From Polaribacter porphyrae (GTDB lineage: Bacteria; Bacteroidota; Bacteroidia; Flavobacteriales; Flavobacteriaceae): DNA of 64,000 nt. The notes beneath the pieces are model-generated. The model was not told the DNA's origin. It did not search any database and worked only from the letters and a program-made list of their open reading frames with translations. Positions 34,129 to 43,622 of this stretch are shown piece after piece. Made by a program: the position numbers and the translations under genes. The stretch is from assembly GCF_002954685.1 (NCBI RefSeq), contig NZ_MSCN01000001.1, forward strand, positions 1,243,980-1,307,979, in the 5' to 3' direction. Every line of letters begins with the position of its first letter. The stretch's first letter is position 1.

Positions 34129-35778
34129 TTATATTTTCTCTAATAGTACAATATCAAAATTTGAGTTAACAGTTACTTTTCCATTTTTAACTTCTACTAT
34201 TTGATTTGAATAAAAATCTTTTAATTTATCACCGTTTTTAAATACTGATGAAGTTTCTATTGTCTTCTTTCCTTTTGGTAGATTAATACCTGCTATGATT
34301 TTATCACTTTTCCATTTCCTTGAAAAAACTACACCATTTTCACTTGGAATCATTTTATGTTTTCCTGCACCAATAGACATGTGGTTTGCTCTAAACTGTC
34401 CTAATTTTTGCCAATGATTTAAAATATCCTTTGTATTATCATTACTTTCTAAAGCATCCCAATTCATAAAAGAACGTAAAGTTGCATCACCAATAGCACC
34501 TTTAATTGTTAAGTCTCTTGCAGATTCATCTCCATAATAAACCTGTGATGTTCCTGGGGTTAATAACAGCATGGTTGCAGTCTTATATGGCTTCTTTCTT
34601 TCTTTATCAAATGGTTGTCCATCATCATGAGAAGTCATGTAATTTAGAACACTAAATCCGTTAAAATTATCTTGTAAAACTTCATTATATTTTTTGAATA
34701 AATCAGCTTCTTTCATTTGTTTTGCATTCCACTTGATTTCAAAATTTATTAATGCATCAAAAGCTTTATCAAAATAATTTACTTTTTTATCTCCAAAATC
34801 AAAAGATTTTCCATGAGAAATGGCATAATTATACACCTCTCCTACTAAATAAAAATCGTTTTTATCTAAAACTTTTTCTGGGTTATTTTTCTTATACTCT
34901 TCAAAGGCAAAATCACATTCTGTTCTAAACTCTTGCCAAACATACTCTTCTGTATGCTTTACTGTATCTACTCTGTAACCATCAATACCAAATTCGGTGA
35001 TATAATCTGTTAGCCATTTCATAATATAAAAACGTGGTGCTCTTGGATGACCTGTTCTTTCGAAAAATGCATTTAACTCTTTGATTTCTTGTTCATACCT
35101 ACCTTCTGATTTCCATTTTGCAACCAATTGAGGAGGCAGTTCTACATTTTCGTTACTATCTGTTCTAATATCTGGTAAATTTTTTACCAAAGTACATTTA
35201 ATTGTATTTTCATAGTTAGAATATTTGCATTGAGGTTGAGTTCTTACCCATTCATTTGGCCAAACAGCATCTTTTTCTGTGACTGGACCTGTATGATTTA
35301 TTACTGCATCTAACAATACTCGAATTCCATTTTTATGCGCAACTGAAACCAATTCTTTTAAGTCTGCTGTCGTTCCAAAATTTGGGTCAATTTTTGTCCA
35401 ATCCTTTGCCCAATATCCATGAAAACCATAAGTGTTTCCAGTACCTTCATCTGTTGCATCATGAATTTGCTCTACAATAGGCGTCATCCAAATGGCATTA
35501 ATTCCCAAATTTGTAAAATAACCTTCTTTAATTTTTTCTGTGATTCCTTTAATATCACCACCTTCAAAACCTCTTAAAACTCCTGTTTCTTTAGTCCTAT
35601 TAAAATTAACATCATTAGTTTTATCTCCATTGTTAAAACGATCAGTTAGTAAAAAATAAATGTTTGCTCCTTCCCAAACAAAATCTTTCGTTTCTTTTTT
35701 AGCAATTTTATCTACCTTTTTTTCTTGACAAGAAATTACAGTAACAAATAAAAAACAGATTGCGAATATTTTTTTCAT
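34129..35778 (-). CDS. GH13 alpha-amylase-family lipoprotein
   Basis: This 549-residue lipoprotein (VTVISC, Cys17) is a GH13 enzyme with nucleophile Asp in GYRVDTVKH (D271), acid/base Glu in YLVGEVYNY (E314) and transition-state Asp in MTSHDDG (D385). It has a calcium-type insert between strands 3 and 4 and a short C-terminal beta domain (about 470-549). It is probably periplasmic or at the surface and cuts alpha-1,4-glucan oligomers. It is the third of three consecutive GH13 genes in the operon, 7 bp after its neighbour. Exact specificity is not readable. Confidence 0.92.
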   Translation of the reverse strand: MKKIFAICFLFVTVISCQEKKVDKIAKKETKDFVWEGANIYFLLTDRFNNGDKTNDVNFNRTKETGVLRGFEGGDIKGITEKIKEGYFTNLGINAIWMTPIVEQIHDATDEGTGNTYGFHGYWAKDWTKIDPNFGTTADLKELVSVAHKNGIRVLLDAVINHTGPVTEKDAVWPNEWVRTQPQCKYSNYENTIKCTLVKNLPDIRTDSNENVELPPQLVAKWKSEGRYEQEIKELNAFFERTGHPRAPRFYIMKWLTDYITEFGIDGYRVDTVKHTEEYVWQEFRTECDFAFEEYKKNNPEKVLDKNDFYLVGEVYNYAISHGKSFDFGDKKVNYFDKAFDALINFEIKWNAKQMKEADLFKKYNEVLQDNFNGFSVLNYMTSHDDGQPFDKERKKPYKTATMLLLTPGTSQVYYGDESARDLTIKGAIGDATLRSFMNWDALESNDNTKDILNHWQKLGQFRANHMSIGAGKHKMIPSENGVVFSRKWKSDKIIAGINLPKGKKTIETSSVFKNGDKLKDFYSNQIVEVKNGKVTVNSNFDIVLLEKI

Positions 35779-35785
35779 GATGGTT

Positions 35786-37177
35786 TTATTTTATGTAAAC
35801 TTTATAACTCCAAGGAGCTAATTTTAATTTAAAATTATTATCTAAACTTATAGTTTCTTTAGTTGTAAAATCTTTATAATCTCCTGTATAAAGAGATTCT
35901 TTAAAATTAATATCTTTTGATTCTTCAGAAAAATTAAAAACTGCAAAAACTTTGTCTTTCTCATTCTGTCTTACAAAACTAAACACTTTGCTTTCTACAT
36001 TATTAGGAACTTTAATCATTGTACTCCCCCATTTTGCGTGCCATAAAGCTGTATTTTCTTTCATTAATTGAAACAAATTTTTATACAGTTTCCCTATTTT
36101 ATGATCTTGCCATTTTATAGCATCTTTCTCAAAAAATTCTAATCTTTTTGCATTTCCTGCTTCTTGTCCATTGTACATTAAAGGCATTCCTTCGCCTACA
36201 ACAGAAAGTACAATTGCAGCTTCTAAACCTTCTTTAAATTGCTCATACATTGTGCCTTCCCAAGCATTTTTATCGTGATTGCTTACAAAAGTCATTCGCA
36301 TACTATTTTCTGGAAACGCACTTTCGTTCCAAGAATAATAAATATACAAAGCGTTTACATCTGCTTTTCCTTTACAAATTTTATGCACAGCTTCGTTCCA
36401 AGACCAAGCATACGTCATATCAAAAGATTTGGCATGCAGGTCTCTAGATTCCCATTCTGCTAGCATAAAAACAGGTTTTAGGGCATCCAATTCTTTACGA
36501 ACATTATTCCAAAATTCTATAGGAACAAAACCAGCTACATCACATCTGTAGCCGTCAATATTGGCTTCATTTACCCAATATTTTAAAGCTTCTGTCATAT
36601 ATTGTCTTACTTCTGGCTTGTTATAATTTAGATCGATAATATCAGACCAATCCCACCAAGGAGTTGGACGAAAATTGTTTTTATAATCTTTATCATACCA
36701 ATCTGGATGATTGATAACCAAATCATTATCCCAAGAAGTATGATTGGCAACCCAATCTAAAATTACATACATTCCCAGATTATGAGCTTCGTTTACAAAA
36801 TTTTTCAAGTCTTGCAATGAGCCAAATTCTTTATTTACTCCATAATAATCTTTTACAGAATATGGACTTCCTAAACTGCCTTTTCTCTTTTTATTTCCAA
36901 TGGGATGAATTGGCATTAACCAAATAATGTCAATGCCTAATTCTTTTAATCTTGGCAATTGTTTTTGAGCTGCTTTAAAGGTGCCTTCTTCAGAAAATTG
37001 TCTTGTATTTAATTGATAAATGGCAGCGTTTTTACTCCATTCTGGATGTGCTATTTTTACATATTCTTCAGGTTGATAAACATCAGATACTTCTGATTTT
37101 TTAGCTGAATTTGATTCTATATTTTTACAACTTTGCAAAATAAAAATCAAGAATAGAAAATAGACAAGGTTTTTCAT
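35786..37177 (-). CDS. GH13 alpha-amylase-family lipoprotein, short form
   Basis: This 463-residue lipoprotein (ILQSC, Cys17) is a compact GH13 enzyme. Catalytic residues are in GYRCDVAGFVP (D213), FMLAEWESRD (E241) and FVSNHDKNAW (D302). The B domain is short and the C-terminal beta domain spans about 385-463. It lies 2 bp after the 625-residue GH13 gene and 7 bp before the 549-residue one. The three enzymes differ a lot in length and sequence, which suggests division of labour on different chain lengths or branch points. Confidence 0.92.
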   Translation of the reverse strand: MKNLVYFLFLIFILQSCKNIESNSAKKSEVSDVYQPEEYVKIAHPEWSKNAAIYQLNTRQFSEEGTFKAAQKQLPRLKELGIDIIWLMPIHPIGNKKRKGSLGSPYSVKDYYGVNKEFGSLQDLKNFVNEAHNLGMYVILDWVANHTSWDNDLVINHPDWYDKDYKNNFRPTPWWDWSDIIDLNYNKPEVRQYMTEALKYWVNEANIDGYRCDVAGFVPIEFWNNVRKELDALKPVFMLAEWESRDLHAKSFDMTYAWSWNEAVHKICKGKADVNALYIYYSWNESAFPENSMRMTFVSNHDKNAWEGTMYEQFKEGLEAAIVLSVVGEGMPLMYNGQEAGNAKRLEFFEKDAIKWQDHKIGKLYKNLFQLMKENTALWHAKWGSTMIKVPNNVESKVFSFVRQNEKDKVFAVFNFSEESKDINFKESLYTGDYKDFTTKETISLDNNFKLKLAPWSYKVYIK

Positions 37178-37179
37178 TT

Positions 37180-39057
37180 TTATTGAAGTTGAAGAATAAA
37201 CGATTGTAAAGGTTTAATATCAATTCTAATTTTTGCTTTCTTGTCTTTTACAACTAAAGTTGATGAAAATTCATTATACAATTGATCTTTAAACTGATAT
37301 TTGCCCTCTTTTAAGTTCCATTTTTGAGTGATATTTTCTGGCAAAGCCAATTCAAAACCATAGGTGTTTTCAGCATTAAAATTTGAAATGACAATCAACT
37401 TTTCATTTTCAGAATAACGCACGAAAGACAACACTTTTTCATTATACCATTCTGTATTTTCTCGATTATATTGATGAATATCTGCATATTTACCCATTAG
37501 AGCATCTGAATTAATGGTAAAGTTTAATAATCTCTTGTAAAAATCTCTTAAATCAGCTTCTTCTTTGGTAGATTGTCCTCCATCAAAACTCTTATCATTT
37601 ACCCATCTTTGTAAAGAAGGCACCCCAACATAATCGAAAATTGAAGTTCTACTTGGACTTCCAAAACCTGCTTTTTCTGAACCATCCTCACCAAATTCCT
37701 GACCAAAATAAACCATTGTTGGTGCTGTTGAAATGGTTGCAGAAACTACCATTGCTGGTTTTCCTTTCAAGGCATTTCCTGCAAATTCTGGACTTGCAAT
37801 TCTTTGCTCATCGTGATTTTCAAGAAAATGCAACATATGATCTTCTATATCTTTTAAATCTTCTTGAATTGGTGGAATATGATCTGTTAACCCTTTTCCT
37901 TGCATTACATTTTTAATGGTATCATACAATTGAACTTTGTCATATAAATAATCCATTTTACCCAATTTAATATAATTTCTATATTCCTTTGGATTGTACA
38001 CTTCTGCCAATAAAAAAGCATCTGAATTTTCCATTTTTATGGCTGAATTCATATAACTCCAAAACTCTACAGGCACCATTTCTGCCATATCATATCTAAA
38101 ACCATCTACTCCTTTTGCTATCCAATACAAAGCAATATCTCTGAATTTTATCCAAGAATTTGGTACGGTTTTATCTTTCCAAAAATTAAAATGTTTTTTG
38201 TAATCTTCATTTTCAAAACCTGCTGGCAATTCATCAAAATCTTTTTTCCCATCAGGAGAAATTCCATAGTTTACTTTTACAGTTTCGTACCAATCATAAA
38301 AACTAGGTTTTGGAGAACGTGAACCATTACCTGTCCATTTTGCAGGATTTTCATCAAAATTACCATCAGAAAGTGGATGACTTTCTCCTCCTAAAGGTTT
38401 GTATCCATTTAAGAATTCTGGCACTTCAAATGATGTGTTTGGTACATAATAAAAGTTATTATTAACATTGTAAGCCACAGTTTTATCATCATCTGCACCA
38501 AAATCTTTTGTACCTTTTGGATTGGTTAAACTTTGGTAATTACGAGCTACGTGATTTGGAACAATATCAATAATCACTTTTAAATCAGCTTTATGAGAAC
38601 GTTCAATTAGTGCTTCAAATTCTTGTAAGCGATTTTCAACATTTACAGCCAAATCAGGATTTACATTGTAATAATCTTTAACTGCATAAGGTGATCCTGC
38701 TCTACCCTTTACAACATCTGGATCATCATTAGAAATACCATATTTTGTATAATCTCGAATTACATTATGGTGAGGAACTCCTGTATACCAAATATGAGTA
38801 ACTCCTAAATCTTTGATTTCTGACAAGGCTTTATCAGTAAAATCATTGAACTTCCCTACTCCATTTTCTTCTAAAGTTCCCCAAGGTTTATTGGTTGTAT
38901 TTGTGTTGCCAAATAAACGTGTAAAAACCTGATAAACAACAAGCTTTTTGTTATCAATAGTACTAATCTCCATCTTCTTTTCTGATACTTTCTCTTTAGA
39001 ACAACTCCATAAAACCAAAGCTATTAACGCTATTAAAAAGTTATTTTGCTTGTTCAT
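37180..39057 (-). CDS. GH13 alpha-amylase-family lipoprotein, long form
   Basis: This 625-residue lipoprotein (VLWSC, Cys19) is a GH13 enzyme with D323 (GFRYDMAEMVP), E352 (LLAEVYNP) and D416 (LENHDEQRI). A long insertion (about 175-300) between beta-strand 3 and the nucleophile strand enlarges the B domain. The RYDMAEMVPVEFW stretch resembles bacterial enzymes annotated as alpha-amylase or branched-glucan-active GH13. It is probably periplasmic or surface exposed. It lies 7 bp after the esterase-GH31 fusion gene. Confidence 0.9.
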   Translation of the reverse strand: MNKQNNFLIALIALVLWSCSKEKVSEKKMEISTIDNKKLVVYQVFTRLFGNTNTTNKPWGTLEENGVGKFNDFTDKALSEIKDLGVTHIWYTGVPHHNVIRDYTKYGISNDDPDVVKGRAGSPYAVKDYYNVNPDLAVNVENRLQEFEALIERSHKADLKVIIDIVPNHVARNYQSLTNPKGTKDFGADDDKTVAYNVNNNFYYVPNTSFEVPEFLNGYKPLGGESHPLSDGNFDENPAKWTGNGSRSPKPSFYDWYETVKVNYGISPDGKKDFDELPAGFENEDYKKHFNFWKDKTVPNSWIKFRDIALYWIAKGVDGFRYDMAEMVPVEFWSYMNSAIKMENSDAFLLAEVYNPKEYRNYIKLGKMDYLYDKVQLYDTIKNVMQGKGLTDHIPPIQEDLKDIEDHMLHFLENHDEQRIASPEFAGNALKGKPAMVVSATISTAPTMVYFGQEFGEDGSEKAGFGSPSRTSIFDYVGVPSLQRWVNDKSFDGGQSTKEEADLRDFYKRLLNFTINSDALMGKYADIHQYNRENTEWYNEKVLSFVRYSENEKLIVISNFNAENTYGFELALPENITQKWNLKEGKYQFKDQLYNEFSSTLVVKDKKAKIRIDIKPLQSFILQLQ

Positions 39058-39064
39058 ATTATAT

Positions 39065-42000
39065 TTATTTTAGTGATATTTTAATTTTCAATTCTTTTTC
39101 AGGATTCCATTTTAAAGGAATTTCTAATCGATTTTCTTTTGATAAAATTTGCCTTTTTCTTCCATTAACTCTCACTTTTTTTGGTTTCCAATTGATATTA
39201 TGCACAATCAATTTTATATTTTTTTCTTGGCTTTTCCAGTTTTTACCTAGTTCCGCTTCAAAATCAATTTCTAAAAATTTTTTTGAAAATTCTGCTTCAA
39301 ATTCCATGATTTCAAATTTTCCTTTTTCAAAGGAATTTGCAGTAACTCCATTATCATTATAAAAGGTTCTTTCTGATGTTTCTTTTTTGTCAAAATAATA
39401 ATGCAATTCTAATTGATCTGCATTATAATTATCTGTGGTTTGTACCAATTCTGACATCAAAATAAAAGCACCACCTCTTACATAAGTTGGTATGGCTTTT
39501 TGTTTCACTTTTACAGATTTTGTTTGTCCTCCTTCAACCTTATCACCATCAAAATAGAAATTGAACCAATTTGCAGTTTTAGGAAAATAAATTTCTTTTA
39601 TTTTTACAGAATCTTTTAAAATTGGTGTGATTAAAAAATCTTTTCCCCATAAATATGTTGATGAATTCTCCATCAATTTTTTGTCATCTTCTTCAAAGAA
39701 AATAGGACGCATTAAAGGCAATCCTTTTTGATTGTTTTCAAAAGCTAAATTGTAATTATAAGGCAATAACTTGTAGCGTAATTCAATTGCATTTTTTGCA
39801 TATTTTTTTGCAAAATCACTTCTAAAAACAGGTTCACTTGGTACATCTTCTTGTGCGTGAGGTCTGTAAATTGGTTGAAAAACACCATATTGCAACCATC
39901 TTGTGTATAAATTATCATTTAAATTTGCACCTGCAAAACCACCTAAATCAGAATGCATATATGCTAAACCTTGCATTCCCATTTGCAAAGAAATTTCTGG
40001 TTGAGATTGTAAACCTCCCCAAGTTCTGTTTACATCACCTGACCAAGGAATCATTCCAAAACGTTGCGAACCAGAAGATCCTGCTCGCATTAAAATAAAT
40101 GGTCTTTCGTTTGGAAAATCTTTTTTGTAACCTTCAAAAATTAATCTTGCCCAATCGTGACCGTAAATATTATGAATTTCATCTGCTTTAAATTTTTGAT
40201 TCTTGCCAAAACTAACCCAAGAAGGCAATACTTCTGGTTCGCCTAAATCGCCCCACAAACCTTTTACACCCAAATCCAAAATGCCTTTGTAAATATTCCA
40301 AAACCAGTTTCTGCCTTCTTTTTTGTAAATATCTACAATACTAGTATTTCCAAAATAGAAATTGTATTTTGCTGAATTACCAAGTGTGTCTTTTGCTAAA
40401 ACCTCTTTTTGATTGGCTTCTTGCCATTTTTTGGATTTATCAACTATAAATGGTTCTGTTATTAAAACGGTTTTTACGCCTTTATTTTTTAAATTAGAAA
40501 CCATTTGCTGCATATCAGGAAAAGAATCTTTATACACTTCTAGGTTTCCCATTGTTCCTTTCATCCCTTTTCCAAACCAGTATAAATCTAAAATAACGCC
40601 ATCTACAGGAATTTTTTCTACCTTGAATTTAGCAATCGTTTCTTCTGTTTCTTTCTGTGAATGATACCCAAATCTACTTGAAAAATTACCTAAAACCCAT
40701 CTTGGAGGTAAAGGCTGTTTTCCTGTTAAATTGGTATAATTGTCAATTAAATCTTCCCAAGAATCTCCTGCAATAATTTGATAAGTTTTTCTACCTGAAA
40801 TCGTTTCATAAGTAAGCGAATTCTCTTTTTTAGAATCCAAATCCAAATATCCAATAGCAGGATTATCAAAATGCACCATATATTTTTTTGAGGAAACTAC
40901 TAAAGGAATCGTGAAATTCATCAATTTTGAAGTAGTTTCATAGCCATAATGTGCTCTATTATAAAGTCGTAGACGATTTCCTCTTCTGTTCATTCCCAAT
41001 GCTCTTGCACCTGTTCCATACAAAACCTCATCACTGGTTAAACTTAAGGTTATGGTTTCAAAATCATTTGTTTTTTGATAGCCGTTTTTTTCTGAAGTTA
41101 ATTTAATTCCATTTTGCCAATAAGAAATATTGAATGGTTTTTTCGTGATTTTTACTGCAACTTGATTTGATGAAAAATTGATTTTGGTTTCATTTTCATC
41201 AAACTCAACATCATTATATTTTTCTGATAACACAACTGCGTGTGAACCTTGAATTTCTTTTTCATTTTTAGGGATAAATGTAGTTTCTACAATTTTGGCA
41301 TCATAAAAATGGATTTTATAAATCCCATCTGAAACATCAATATTTAAAACATTGTTATCGAATTTTGCATCAACAAACCTTCTAGCTTTAATAGTTTCTT
41401 TAAAAAGCCATAAAATGGTTTCTTCGAAATTTGTTCTCCAGAGTTCTTCATTATGTTTTCCTTCTGGGACAATTTTAGATTTGATATTTTCTGATAGAAA
41501 ATTCAGATTTTTTAAAACAGCAATTGTAGTTTCCATATCAGAAACCATTTTACTTTTTTGATTAGAGCTAGGTTTTACACCTTCTTTATCGCCTACTAAA
41601 AAATACATTTTTGTATTTTTTACATTACCGTGATTTTTTGTGAACTCTTTTACTTTTGGCGAAAACCAAAATGAAGGTGAATACACACCAACTTTACCGA
41701 AAATATTTGGGTACTTTAATGCAGCATAATAGGAAATTAAACCGCCCATAGAACTTCCAATAATTCCTGTGTTTGCTTTACTTTTTAATGTTCTATACTT
41801 GTTATCGACATAAGGTTTTAAAGTATTGCTGATAAAATCTACATAAGCATCTCCTTCTCCACCTCCATATTTTTCGTTTTTCCAAGGCGAATATTCATCC
41901 AAACGTTGGTCTCCTCCATTGTCAATACCAACAACAATCAATTTTAAATTTTTCTCTTTAAATAATTTATCTAAAGTTTCATCTACATTCCATTCCCCTG

Positions 42001-42547
42001 AATATGAAGTAGTTTCATCAAAAATATTTTGAGCATCGTGCATATACACAACTGGATATGATTCTCCAGAAACTTCATAATCTGGAGGAAGATACATCCA
42101 AATTTTTCGCTTCCTTTTTAATTGAGGAATGTAAAATTCTTCATCAAGAATAGAAACATTTTTAGATATTGTAGGCATCTTTTTTGCATCAAATAGATGA
42201 CTCCAACCTTGAATTTTATAATAAACAGTATCGTGTTTCGATGTAAAAGTGTAAGACCTATTGTCTAAACTTTCTCCTACTTTATTAGATTCAGCAGTTT
42301 TCCAAGAACCTAACGTAAATTTGAATAAAACACTTACGTCTTTTTTAGGAAGCGTAATCGAATAAACATTGTTTTCTCGCTTTAAAGTATATTTTTCATT
42401 ACCTCCTGTCCAACCTTCAAAATCTCCAGAGACGTAAATTGAAGCTCCTTTTGGTGTATCTTTTGGAATCTCTTTTACAATAATTGTAACTTGACTGAAA
42501 CAATTAAAACTAAAAATTATACAAAGTATATTGAGGAATTTTCTCAT
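39065..42547 (-). CDS. Esterase-GH31 alpha-glucosidase fusion with N-terminal glucan-binding-like domain
   Basis: This 1160-residue secreted protein (signal peptide 1-19, NCFSQ) joins three parts. Residues about 20-112 resemble a CBM20/CBM48-like starch-binding domain (VSGDFEGWTGG). Residues about 135-385 are an Esterase D/PF00756 alpha/beta hydrolase with nucleophile in GSSMGG (S266) and likely D320 and H365. Residues about 400-1160 are a GH31 alpha-glucosidase with nucleophile D767 (GLWGDLGEPE) and acid/base D838 (PWSGDVNRTW). The adjacent gene encodes a separate esterase of the same family. The GH31 part should release glucose from alpha-glucan oligomers; the esterase substrate is unknown. 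The signal peptide lacks a lipobox, so it is soluble periplasmic or exported. Confidence 0.85.
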   Translation of the reverse strand: MRKFLNILCIIFSFNCFSQVTIIVKEIPKDTPKGASIYVSGDFEGWTGGNEKYTLKRENNVYSITLPKKDVSVLFKFTLGSWKTAESNKVGESLDNRSYTFTSKHDTVYYKIQGWSHLFDAKKMPTISKNVSILDEEFYIPQLKRKRKIWMYLPPDYEVSGESYPVVYMHDAQNIFDETTSYSGEWNVDETLDKLFKEKNLKLIVVGIDNGGDQRLDEYSPWKNEKYGGGEGDAYVDFISNTLKPYVDNKYRTLKSKANTGIIGSSMGGLISYYAALKYPNIFGKVGVYSPSFWFSPKVKEFTKNHGNVKNTKMYFLVGDKEGVKPSSNQKSKMVSDMETTIAVLKNLNFLSENIKSKIVPEGKHNEELWRTNFEETILWLFKETIKARRFVDAKFDNNVLNIDVSDGIYKIHFYDAKIVETTFIPKNEKEIQGSHAVVLSEKYNDVEFDENETKINFSSNQVAVKITKKPFNISYWQNGIKLTSEKNGYQKTNDFETITLSLTSDEVLYGTGARALGMNRRGNRLRLYNRAHYGYETTSKLMNFTIPLVVSSKKYMVHFDNPAIGYLDLDSKKENSLTYETISGRKTYQIIAGDSWEDLIDNYTNLTGKQPLPPRWVLGNFSSRFGYHSQKETEETIAKFKVEKIPVDGVILDLYWFGKGMKGTMGNLEVYKDSFPDMQQMVSNLKNKGVKTVLITEPFIVDKSKKWQEANQKEVLAKDTLGNSAKYNFYFGNTSIVDIYKKEGRNWFWNIYKGILDLGVKGLWGDLGEPEVLPSWVSFGKNQKFKADEIHNIYGHDWARLIFEGYKKDFPNERPFILMRAGSSGSQRFGMIPWSGDVNRTWGGLQSQPEISLQMGMQGLAYMHSDLGGFAGANLNDNLYTRWLQYGVFQPIYRPHAQEDVPSEPVFRSDFAKKYAKNAIELRYKLLPYNYNLAFENNQKGLPLMRPIFFEEDDKKLMENSSTYLWGKDFLITPILKDSVKIKEIYFPKTANWFNFYFDGDKVEGGQTKSVKVKQKAIPTYVRGGAFILMSELVQTTDNYNADQLELHYYFDKKETSERTFYNDNGVTANSFEKGKFEIMEFEAEFSKKFLEIDFEAELGKNWKSQEKNIKLIVHNINWKPKKVRVNGRKRQILSKENRLEIPLKWNPEKELKIKISLK

Positions 42548-42577
42548 TATTGGATAAATATTTTATTAGTTTTAGAG

Positions 42578-43546
42578 CTATTTTTTTAATAAAAAAGTCA
42601 ATGGAATATGAACTCTTTTTTGCCAAGCATTTTCTGAATGATTGGTTCCTTCAAAAAATAGATTTTTAAAATTTTTGGCTGAATACCCATTACTTGAGTA
42701 AATAGAATCAACTTTAGAAGCATATTGTGGATAAAACTGGTCTAAAGTTTTGTCACCATAATCAAAATAGATTTTATGAGAATTTGCATCTGGCACATTT
42801 TCTGAAACATATTTAAAAATTGCTTTAGGAAAAGGATTATTTTCTCTTGGCATTGCACCAACCCAATGTGTAGAAAGGCAAGCTGCTCCTTGAAAAAGAG
42901 TTGGATATTCTGAAATTGCATACATACTCATTAAACCTCCCATTGATGAACCCATCACAAATGTATTTTCTTTATTCGTGTAAACTGAATACGTTTTATC
43001 TATGTATGGTTTTAATTCTTCAACTAAAAACTGTAAATATTCATCTCCTTTAAAGTCTTTTAAAGCTACTTTAGTTTTAGAAATGCTCTGTGCTTCACTT
43101 ATTTCTTCTTCAGATAAATGTTGCATCGCTTTTTCTGGGAATAAATCTAACCAACGAATTTTTGGGATATTATGAATGCCAACAACAATAAAATCTTTTA
43201 CAGTACCTTCTTTCATTAATTTGGTTGCAACTTCGTCTATCCTCCATTCTTGTTTGTTCCAAGTTGTAGTTGCATCAAATAAATTTTGACCATCGTGCAT
43301 ATATAAAACTGCATACTTTTTTGCTGATGAATAGTTTTCTGGCAACCAAACATCTATTGGTCTAGGTGTAATATTTTTTGATGGAAAAGCAGTTACTCTA
43401 ATTAATTTTCCACCTGCTAAAACTGCATCTTCTAACACTTTTGATGTGATGTTGGTAAACTTATTTTCTTCTTTTTTCGATTGTTTTTTTTGAGAGTTAC
43501 ACGAAAATGTGAAGAGTATGGAAAGTAAAAAGATTAAGTTTTTCAT
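42578..43546 (-). CDS. Esterase D-like alpha/beta hydrolase lipoprotein
   Basis: This 322-residue lipoprotein (LFTFSC, Cys16) is a PF00756 (esterase D / antigen 85-like) hydrolase. The nucleophile elbow is GSSMGG (S201), and a likely catalytic His is in EGTNHSENAW (H303). It is a paralog of the esterase part of the neighbouring esterase-GH31 fusion: both have LYMHD/VYMHD, QN(L/I)FD and GSSMGGL in the same order. Members are often annotated as esterases in glycan loci, but the target in a starch locus is not established. Spacing to the fusion gene is 30 bp. Confidence 0.85.
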   Translation of the reverse strand: MKNLIFLLSILFTFSCNSQKKQSKKEENKFTNITSKVLEDAVLAGGKLIRVTAFPSKNITPRPIDVWLPENYSSAKKYAVLYMHDGQNLFDATTTWNKQEWRIDEVATKLMKEGTVKDFIVVGIHNIPKIRWLDLFPEKAMQHLSEEEISEAQSISKTKVALKDFKGDEYLQFLVEELKPYIDKTYSVYTNKENTFVMGSSMGGLMSMYAISEYPTLFQGAACLSTHWVGAMPRENNPFPKAIFKYVSENVPDANSHKIYFDYGDKTLDQFYPQYASKVDSIYSSNGYSAKNFKNLFFEGTNHSENAWQKRVHIPLTFLLKK

Positions 43547-43563
43547 ATTAATAAGTTTAAAAT

Positions 43564-43610
43564 GTTCTCAATACAATTTCGATGAAAAATCGAAATCACT
43601 CGAACTGACA
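43564..43610. repeat. Intergenic inverted-repeat element
   Basis: GTTC...GAAC ends enclose an 8-bp hairpin (ATTTCGAT / ATCGAAAT, 43576-43596). I recall similar GTTCGAGTGA-type intergenic elements being common in flavobacterial genomes, but only one copy is in this window, so the repeat status cannot be shown here. It may act as a terminator or RNA-processing hairpin between two operon genes. Confidence 0.45.
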
Positions 43611-43622
43611 CTCTTTTTAAAT

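Noticed and set aside
34129..39057. Three consecutive GH13 genes as a recent tandem triplication
   Set aside because: Lengths (549, 463, 625) and sequences around the catalytic motifs differ too much; they are distinct subfamilies collected in one operon.
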